From: JAUYQR01 sp963822435
Lineage (GTDB): Bacteria; Pseudomonadota; Alphaproteobacteria; Rhodobacterales; Rhodobacteraceae
Reading direction: 5' to 3'
DNA length: 64,000 nucleotides
NCBI GenBank assembly: GCA_963822435.1
Contig: CAWGHN010000001.1
Span: 124,001-188,000 of the forward strand
In this document: positions 59,610 to 64,000 of the stretch, one piece after another
How the letters are laid out: every line of letters begins with the position of its first letter
Position numbering within the stretch: the first letter of the stretch is position 1
Position numbers and translations under genes: made by a program
Notes under the pieces: generated by a model
Told to the model about the DNA's origin: nothing
The model's input: the letters and a program-made list of their open reading frames with translations, nothing else
Database searches by the model: none

Positions 59610-60328
59610 AGAAAATTCTCCTCGCCACCACCCTTCTCGCCCTCGGCACCGGCCTTGCCGCCGCGCAGGATGTGGTCCGTCTCGGCACCGAAGGCGCCTA
59701 TCCTCCCTTCAACTTCATCAACGACGCGGGCGAAGTCGCCGGCTTCGAGCGTGATGTGGGCGACGAACTTTGCAAGCGCGCCGCGCTCACCTGCGAATGG
59801 GTCACCAACGAATGGGACAGCATCATCCCGAACCTGCAATCGGGCAACTACGACGTCATCATCGCCGGCATGAGCATCACCGACGAACGGGACGAGGTCA
59901 TCGACTTCAGCCAGAACTACTTCCCGCCGGCCGCCTCGGCCTATGTTGCCCTCTCGGCCGATGCCGATCTGAAAGGCACCGTCGCCGCCCAGATCTCCAC
60001 CATTCAGGCCGGCTACGTCGCGGAATCGGGCGCCACCGTCCTCGAATTCGCCACCCCTGACGAATCCGTCGCCGCCGTGCGCAACGGCGAAGCCGCCGCC
60101 GTGTTCGCCGACAAGGATTTCCTTGCCCCGATCGTTGCGGAATCGAACGGCGAACTGATGTTCGTCGGCGAAGAAGTGCAGCTTGGCGGCGGCGTCGGCC
60201 TCGGCCTGCGCGAAAGCGACACCGAGCTGAAGGCAAAGTTCGACACCGCGATCCAGTCGATGAAGGATGACGGCTCCCTGAACGCTTTGATCGAAAAGCA
60301 CTTCGGCCCCGAAACGGCCAAGTTCTGA
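59606..60328 (+). CDS. Amino acid ABC transporter substrate-binding protein (HisJ/ArtJ type)
   Basis: 240 residues. Signal peptide MKKILLATTLLALGTGLAAA (cut after about residue 20). Mature part VVRLGTEGAYPPFNFINDAGEVAGFERDVG is the classic SBP family 3 opening; RCEWVTNEWDSIIPNLQSG-type and GMSITDERDEVIDFSQNYF motifs follow. Binds a polar, likely basic amino acid or opine. A perfect 10-bp hairpin lies directly after the stop, likely raising binding-protein mRNA over the permeases. Confidence 0.93.
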   Translation: MKKILLATTLLALGTGLAAAQDVVRLGTEGAYPPFNFINDAGEVAGFERDVGDELCKRAALTCEWVTNEWDSIIPNLQSGNYDVIIAGMSITDERDEVIDFSQNYFPPAASAYVALSADADLKGTVAAQISTIQAGYVAESGATVLEFATPDESVAAVRNGEAAAVFADKDFLAPIVAESNGELMFVGEEVQLGGGVGLGLRESDTELKAKFDTAIQSMKDDGSLNALIEKHFGPETAKF

Positions 60329-60336
60329 TAAGGTCA

Positions 60337-60361
60337 GGGGCGCGGGTTCACCCCGCGCCCC
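60337..60361 (+). terminator. GC-rich hairpin after the binding-protein gene
   Basis: GGGGCGCGGG (60337-60346) and CCCGCGCCCC (60352-60361) form a perfect 10-bp stem, loop of 5 bases, no T-run. As at 18777-18801 it follows a solute-binding-protein gene inside an operon and ends 6 bases before the permease start at 60368, so it may also hide that gene's ribosome-binding site. Confidence 0.65.
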
Positions 60362-60367
60362 ATTCCC

Positions 60368-61246
60368 ATGTTCGCCGCCTGCGCCGACCCAAAAGCGATT
60401 GAAGGGCTGACCTGGCTCTCGTGCTACCTGACCTCAGGCAAGCACCTTGATTTCTATTGGTCGTTCGTGACCGTCCTCCTCCTCCTCGCGATCACCGCCC
60501 CCGCCGCCCTTGCGATGGGCTTTGGCGGCGCGATGGCCGCGCGCTCGCGCATCCTGCCGCTCAGCCTTCTCGGCAAAGGCTACGCCGCACTCGTGCGCGG
60601 TGTGCCCGACATCGTCTTTTTCCTGTTCTTCGTCATCGCACTTGATCAGGGCATCGAATACCTCAAAAGCCTCGCCGTCTGCGCCGATCACGCCTGGCCG
60701 TGGCAAGGCCTCGAATTCCGCGTCTGCCAGGAGGCCAAGGTGCCGCTCGGCGCGTCCGCGGCCTTCTGGCATCAGGCCTACGGCTTTGCCCTCGCCGTCT
60801 TCACCTTCGCCCTCGTGTTCGGCGCCTTTGCCGCCAACGTGCTTTACGGCGCCATGAACGCCGTCCCGAAGGCGCAACTTGAAACCGCCGAAGCCTACGG
60901 CATGAGCCACGGCCAGGTGTTCCGCCGCGTCCTCATGCCGCAAATGTGGGTCTACGCGCTGCCCGGCCTCTCCAACCTCTGGATGATCCTGATCAAGGCC
61001 ACGCCGCTCCTCTTCCTTCTCGGCGTCAAGGATATCGTCTACTGGGCGCGCGAACTTGGCGGCTCCAAAACCCAAGCCTACGAATACCCGCACCCCGACT
61101 GGCGGCTTTGGTATTTCCTCGGCCTTCTGGTCTTTTACCTCTGCTTCACCAAGGTCTCAGAAATCGTCCTCGCCCGCCTCTCCGCCCGCTTGTCGCGCGG
61201 TCAGGCCACCGCCGCCGGCGAAGCCATGCGAAGGGCCGGCGCATGA
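60368..61246 (+). CDS. Amino acid ABC transporter permease (HisQ type)
   Basis: 292-residue permease with about five or six helices. The EAA loop is at LETAEAYGMSHGQVFRRVLMPQMW (about residues 172-195); the C-terminal helix precedes RLSARLSRGQ. A periplasmic insert with two Cys (AVCADHAWPWQGLEFRVCQE) at about 100-120 is unusual for HisQ and may form a disulfide. The stop overlaps the next permease start by 4 bases. No clear Shine-Dalgarno before ATG 60368 because the hairpin occupies that space. Confidence 0.9.
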   Translation: MFAACADPKAIEGLTWLSCYLTSGKHLDFYWSFVTVLLLLAITAPAALAMGFGGAMAARSRILPLSLLGKGYAALVRGVPDIVFFLFFVIALDQGIEYLKSLAVCADHAWPWQGLEFRVCQEAKVPLGASAAFWHQAYGFALAVFTFALVFGAFAANVLYGAMNAVPKAQLETAEAYGMSHGQVFRRVLMPQMWVYALPGLSNLWMILIKATPLLFLLGVKDIVYWARELGGSKTQAYEYPHPDWRLWYFLGLLVFYLCFTKVSEIVLARLSARLSRGQATAAGEAMRRAGA

Positions 61247-62070
61247 CCTGCTGGGAAACCTTCAACGCCTATGCCTTCCGCTCCATCGGCATTGGCGAAA
61301 ACCTGCTGCCGAAATCCGATTTCACCCTCTGCCAGCAGTTCACCCTGATCGGCTCCGGCCTGATCTGGAACGTCTACTTCGGCGCCCTCGCCCTGCTCTT
61401 CGGCTTCTTCCTCGCCACCGGCATCGCACTGGCCAAATCCGCCCGCAGCCCGTGGCTCAGGAAACCCGCCAACTGGTTCGTGTTCATCTTCCGCGGCTCG
61501 CCCCTCTTCATCCAGTTCTTCCTCGCGTATGAGGCGCTGCAAATGCTGCCGAAAGCCGGGATTGACGTCTTCGGCATCACCGTCCACACCGCATGGACCA
61601 CCCGCGCCTGGGCCGGGGCCTTGTTCGTCCTCTTCCTCAACACCTCCGCCTACGCCGCCGAAATCTTCCACGGCGCACTCCGCTCGATCCCGAAAGGCGA
61701 TCTCGAGGCGGCCGAGGCCTACGGCATCACCGGCTGGCAGAAGTTCACCCGCATCCAGTGGCCGACAATGCTCCGCCTCGCCTGGCCGTCCTACACCAAC
61801 GAGGCGATCTTCCTCTTCCACGCCACCACGCTGGTGTTCTTCTCCGGCTTCCCGGCCTTTCGGCAAATGGGCGACGCGCTCTATTACGCCAACTACTTTG
61901 CCGACAAGACCTTCAACCCGTTCGTCCCCTATCCCATCGTTGCCTTCTATTTCATCTGCCTGACGCTTTTACTGACATGGGGCTTCAACGCAGTGAACCG
62001 CCGCCTGAACCGCCACCTGCCGTCAAACCAGACGAGCAGAATTCGCTTGCGTCCTAACCTCATCCGATAG
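61243..62070 (+). CDS. Amino acid ABC transporter permease (HisM type)
   Basis: 275 residues. N-terminal ~35 residues are an extra, Cys-containing segment (TCWETFNAYAFRSIGIGENLLPKSDFTLCQQ) before the first helix; then SGLIWNVYFGALALLFGFFLA and four to five further helices. EAA loop at LEAAEAYGITGWQKFTRIQWP (about 165-185). Pairs with the HisQ-type permease. Overlap ATGA at 61243-61246 couples them. Last gene of this operon; the glutamine synthetase follows after 155 bases. Confidence 0.9.
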   Translation: MTCWETFNAYAFRSIGIGENLLPKSDFTLCQQFTLIGSGLIWNVYFGALALLFGFFLATGIALAKSARSPWLRKPANWFVFIFRGSPLFIQFFLAYEALQMLPKAGIDVFGITVHTAWTTRAWAGALFVLFLNTSAYAAEIFHGALRSIPKGDLEAAEAYGITGWQKFTRIQWPTMLRLAWPSYTNEAIFLFHATTLVFFSGFPAFRQMGDALYYANYFADKTFNPFVPYPIVAFYFICLTLLLTWGFNAVNRRLNRHLPSNQTSRIRLRPNLIR

Positions 62071-62078
62071 TAACCTCG

Positions 62079-62092
62079 AATTTGATCAAATT
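62079..62092 (+). promoter_or_regulatory. Perfect 14-bp palindrome upstream of the glutamine synthetase
   Basis: AATTTGATCAAATT at 62079-62092 is a perfect palindrome. It is 61 bases before the leader peptide start and shares nine central bases (TGATCAAAT) with 14909-14917 upstream of the Pot-type operon. It resembles half-spaced FNR boxes but lacks the N4 spacer of TTGAT-N4-ATCAA, so FnrL is not favoured. Confidence 0.5.
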
Positions 62093-62152
62093 GCGCGAGC
62101 GTCACAACGGCCCGCGCCCGTTGATCGAAAACCAAGGGATAGGATCAAGGGC

Positions 62153-62218
62153 ATGATCCGAAACCTGCCTGCCGGGGCCGTGTTGGCGCTGTGCGTGGGC
62201 GGTTCGTGCTCCTCCTGA
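62153..62218 (+). CDS. 21-residue leader peptide ORF before the glutamine synthetase
   Basis: ATG at 62153 to TGA at 62216-62218, with AGGA 8 bases upstream. Product about 2 kDa: a basic start, a hydrophobic core, then LCVGGSCSS with two Cys. The stop is 7 bases before the glutamine synthetase ATG. The bases between, and the last codons (CTCCTCC), include an anti-Shine-Dalgarno-like string rather than a ribosome-binding site, so the downstream gene seems to depend on translation of the leader. Not a known peptide family; comparable in layout to Cys-containing leaders of Rhodobacter copper genes, by analogy only. Confidence 0.45.
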   Translation: MIRNLPAGAVLALCVGGSCSS

Positions 62219-62225
62219 ACAAAAA

Positions 62226-63566
62226 ATGATGATGAAAGACTATCTGCGAAAGCACCCGGACGTGCGGACCATCCGCGTGGCCGCTGCCGATCTGAACGGC
62301 CAGGCCCGCGGCAAGCGCGTCCCCGCCCGTTTCGCCGACAAGATGGTAAGCGACGGCACCCGCTTCCCCTTCTCGGTCCTCAACCTCGACATCTGGGGCG
62401 AAGACATCGACGACAGCCCGCTTGTCTTTGAACAGGGCGACGCGGACGGCGTCCTCAAACCCACGGAACGCGGCTTCATGCCGATGCCCTGGCTGGAGGC
62501 GCCGACCGCCCTTCTGCCGATCTGGATGTTCCGCGAAAACGGCCAGCCCTATGAGGGCGATCCGCGCCACGCCCTTCGCGCCGTGGTAGATCGCTACAAG
62601 GCCCGCGGCCTGACCCCGGTCTGCGCGATGGAGCTGGAATTCTTCCTGATCGACGACAGCGGCAAGACCCTGCAAGTCCCGCCCTCGCCCCGCTCCGGCA
62701 AGCGCCGCAAGGCCGCCGAGACGCTGTCGATCCGCGCGCTTGACGCCTTCGACACCTTCTTCACCGATCTCTACGACGCCTGCGAGGCGATGGATATTCC
62801 CGCTGACACCACCACCTCCGAAACCGGCCTCGGCCAGTTCGAGGTGAACCTGATGCACTGCGACGACGCCCTTCGCGCCGCCGACGATGCCTGGCTCTTC
62901 AAGATGCTGGTCAAGGGCCTGGCGCGCCGCCACGGCTTTGCCGCCTCGTTCATGGCCAAGCCCTACCTTGAATACTCCGGCTCGGGCCTGCACACCCACT
63001 TCTCCGTCCTCGACAGCAAGGGCGACAACATCTTCGACAGCGGCGGCCCGAAAGGCACCGCCGCCCTGCGCTATGCCGTCGCCGGTTGCCTCAACGCGAT
63101 GCACGACTCCACACTTCTCTTTGCGCCGCACCTGAACAGCTACGACCGTCTGGTGCCGGACAAACACGCCCCCACCGCCGTCTCCTGGGGCTATGAAAAC
63201 CGCACCGCCGCGATCCGCATCCCGGCCGGCAGCCCCGCGTCGCGCCGCATCGAACACCGTGTCGCGGGCGGCGACGTGAACCCCTACCTGATGCTCGCCG
63301 CCATCCTTGGCGCCGCCCTCACCGGCATCGAAGACGAGGTCGAGCCGCCGCCGCCCGTCACCGGCAACGCCTACGCGATGGACCTGCCGCAGATCCCCGC
63401 CACCTGGGATGCCGCAATCGACGCCTTTGAACACAGCGACATCCTCTACCGCTTCCTGCCAAAGGAACTGATCCGCAACCTCGTGCAGACCAAACGTCAG
63501 GAACTGCACTATCTGGCCGAGCTGTCCCCCGAAGAACGGGTAGAGCTTTACCTCGATACCGTCTGA
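62226..63566 (+). CDS. Glutamine synthetase family protein (gamma-glutamyl-amine ligase-like)
   Basis: 446 residues of the type I glutamine synthetase fold but of the non-classical branch that includes PuuA/GlnT-type ligases. Catalytic beta-grasp start VRTIRVAAADLNGQARGKRVPA, metal Glu in AMELEFFLI (about residue 137), TSETGLGQFEVNL, GSGLHTHFS (about 256-264), RLVPDKHAP and the Arg in NRTAAIRIPAGSP. No Tyr-adenylylation C-terminal motif of GlnA. Starts with ATGATGATG and has no Shine-Dalgarno. With the upstream amino-acid transporter it suggests gamma-glutamylation of an imported amine. Confidence 0.88.
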   Translation: MMMKDYLRKHPDVRTIRVAAADLNGQARGKRVPARFADKMVSDGTRFPFSVLNLDIWGEDIDDSPLVFEQGDADGVLKPTERGFMPMPWLEAPTALLPIWMFRENGQPYEGDPRHALRAVVDRYKARGLTPVCAMELEFFLIDDSGKTLQVPPSPRSGKRRKAAETLSIRALDAFDTFFTDLYDACEAMDIPADTTTSETGLGQFEVNLMHCDDALRAADDAWLFKMLVKGLARRHGFAASFMAKPYLEYSGSGLHTHFSVLDSKGDNIFDSGGPKGTAALRYAVAGCLNAMHDSTLLFAPHLNSYDRLVPDKHAPTAVSWGYENRTAAIRIPAGSPASRRIEHRVAGGDVNPYLMLAAILGAALTGIEDEVEPPPPVTGNAYAMDLPQIPATWDAAIDAFEHSDILYRFLPKELIRNLVQTKRQELHYLAELSPEERVELYLDTV

Positions 63567-63571
63567 CCCCT

Positions 63572-63608
63572 TGACCGGATGGGGGGCTTCAAGCCTACCA
63601 TCCGGTCA
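63572..63608 (+). terminator. Long hairpin after the glutamine synthetase gene
   Basis: TGACCGGATGG (63572-63582) and CCATCCGGTCA (63598-63608) form a perfect 11-bp outer stem; inside, GGCTT-C-AAGCC adds a 5-bp stem, with only GG/TA mismatched between. It starts 5 bases past the stop. No T-run follows. It lies 46 bases before the amidotransferase ATG and may be a terminator or a 3' stabiliser. Confidence 0.7.
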
Positions 63609-63653
63609 CTATCTTCAGGCCCACACCTCGGCCAACCAACCACGGACACCACA

Positions 63654-64000
63654 ATGCACATCGGCATCCTGCAGACCGGAGCCTCGCCCGACGCCCTGAA
63701 AGACCAGATGGGCGATTATCCCGACATGTTCGAACGGCTTCTGGCCGGGCGTGGCCTCACCTTCCGCCGCTACCGTGTGGAACGGATGGAATTCCCCGCA
63801 TCCGTTACCGAATGTGACGGCTGGCTCATCACCGGCTCGCGCCACGGCGCCTACGAAGACCACCCCTTCATCAAGCCGCTGGAGGCGTTCATCCGCGACG
63901 CTTACGCGGCCTCCGTCCCCATCGTCGGCATCTGCTTTGGCCACCAGATCATTGCGCAAGCGATGGGTGGCCGCGTCGAACGCTACGAAAAGGGCTGGTC
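63654..64000 (+). CDS. Class I glutamine amidotransferase (partial, cut by window end)
   Basis: The first 115 residues are present; the gene continues beyond position 64000. Opening MHIGILQTGASPDALKDQMGDYPDMF, oxyanion-loop ITGSRHGAYEDHPFI and the nucleophile elbow VGICFGHQIIAQAMGG with Cys at about residue 95, as in stand-alone GuaA-type amidotransferases, not the C26 PuuD type. Such genes often pair with glutamine-synthetase-like ligases in alphaproteobacteria. The likely role is glutamine or gamma-glutamyl hydrolysis. Confidence 0.87.
   Translation, partial: MHIGILQTGASPDALKDQMGDYPDMFERLLAGRGLTFRRYRVERMEFPASVTECDGWLITGSRHGAYEDHPFIKPLEAFIRDAYAASVPIVGICFGHQIIAQAMGGRVERYEKGW

Noticed and set aside
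62079..62092. FNR/FnrL binding site
   Set aside because: FNR sites are TTGAT-N4-ATCAA; here the two halves are fused as TTGATCAA without the four-base spacer.

Overview
The window is a continuous piece of chromosome from a GC-rich alphaproteobacterium, almost certainly a member of the Rhodobacterales (Rhodobacter/Paracoccus-type bacteria). The evidence is the gene content and style: RpoH of the alphaproteobacterial type, an LdtR-like MarR regulator, small family proteins typical of this order (DUF6476, DUF6524, DUF2842, DUF1178), a PpaA/AerR-like B12 protein, an alphaproteobacterial LexA box (GAAC-N7-GAAC), and strong GC3 bias with dense, overlapping genes. I cannot name a genus from sequence alone. 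No tRNA, rRNA, CRISPR array, insertion sequence or prophage was seen.

Layout. 198-2821: a two-gene DNA repair pair (ligase-associated exonuclease and ATP-dependent ligase). 2903-11526: housekeeping genes (PepF peptidase, host-attachment-type protein, B12-binding regulator, Gfo/Idh oxidoreductase, Pss and Psd phospholipid enzymes, RpoH, RluD). 11605-13296: a membrane hybrid histidine kinase. 13428-20249: amidase, PotABCD-type ABC transporter, amidase. 20277-27425: a nonulosonic (sialic/legionaminic-type) acid island made of two convergent operons, with NeuA-, NeuB- and NeuC-type enzymes plus an oxidoreductase, an SDR, an RgpF-type protein and an AT-rich WbsX-type gene. 27477-35052: a ThpR/HDAC-like/glutathione peroxidase operon, NUDIX, MarR, SdhE, aspartate aminotransferase, ferredoxin, and a stand-alone OB-fold piece of DnaE2 behind an intact SOS promoter. 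35112-41321: an envelope quality-control block (Deg protease, DUF2065, HflC, HflK) with glutathione reductase and RpiA. 41523-53828: GST, serine dehydratase, EamA transporter, thiamine pyrophosphokinase, a 770-residue acidic protein, PurA, a porin, SecG and CTP synthase. 53951-64000: glycosyltransferase, TerC, RlmJ, PhzF, a TerB-like/PhnD-like pair, an amino-acid-type ABC transporter, a glutamine synthetase-like enzyme and the start of a class I glutamine amidotransferase cut by the window end.

How genes work together. The two pathway-level units are amide/amine uptake and processing (amidases around a polyamine-type transporter; amino-acid-type transporter next to a gamma-glutamyl-ligase-like glutamine synthetase) and the making and attachment of an acidic surface sugar. 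The upstream regions of the first and of the glutamine synthetase share a TGATCAAAT-containing palindromic element.

Most notable observations: (1) a 133-residue OB-fold protein matching only the DnaE2 C-terminus, with its own -35/-10, LexA box, Shine-Dalgarno and start codon; (2) a 56-codon ORF fitting exactly between two ABC transporter genes with start/stop overlaps on both sides; (3) a 21-residue Cys-containing leader peptide in front of a glutamine synthetase that has no Shine-Dalgarno of its own; (4) a one-base frameshift in hflC; (5) divergent genes whose start codons share one CATG; (6) strongly palindromic control regions before rpoH and the B12 protein.
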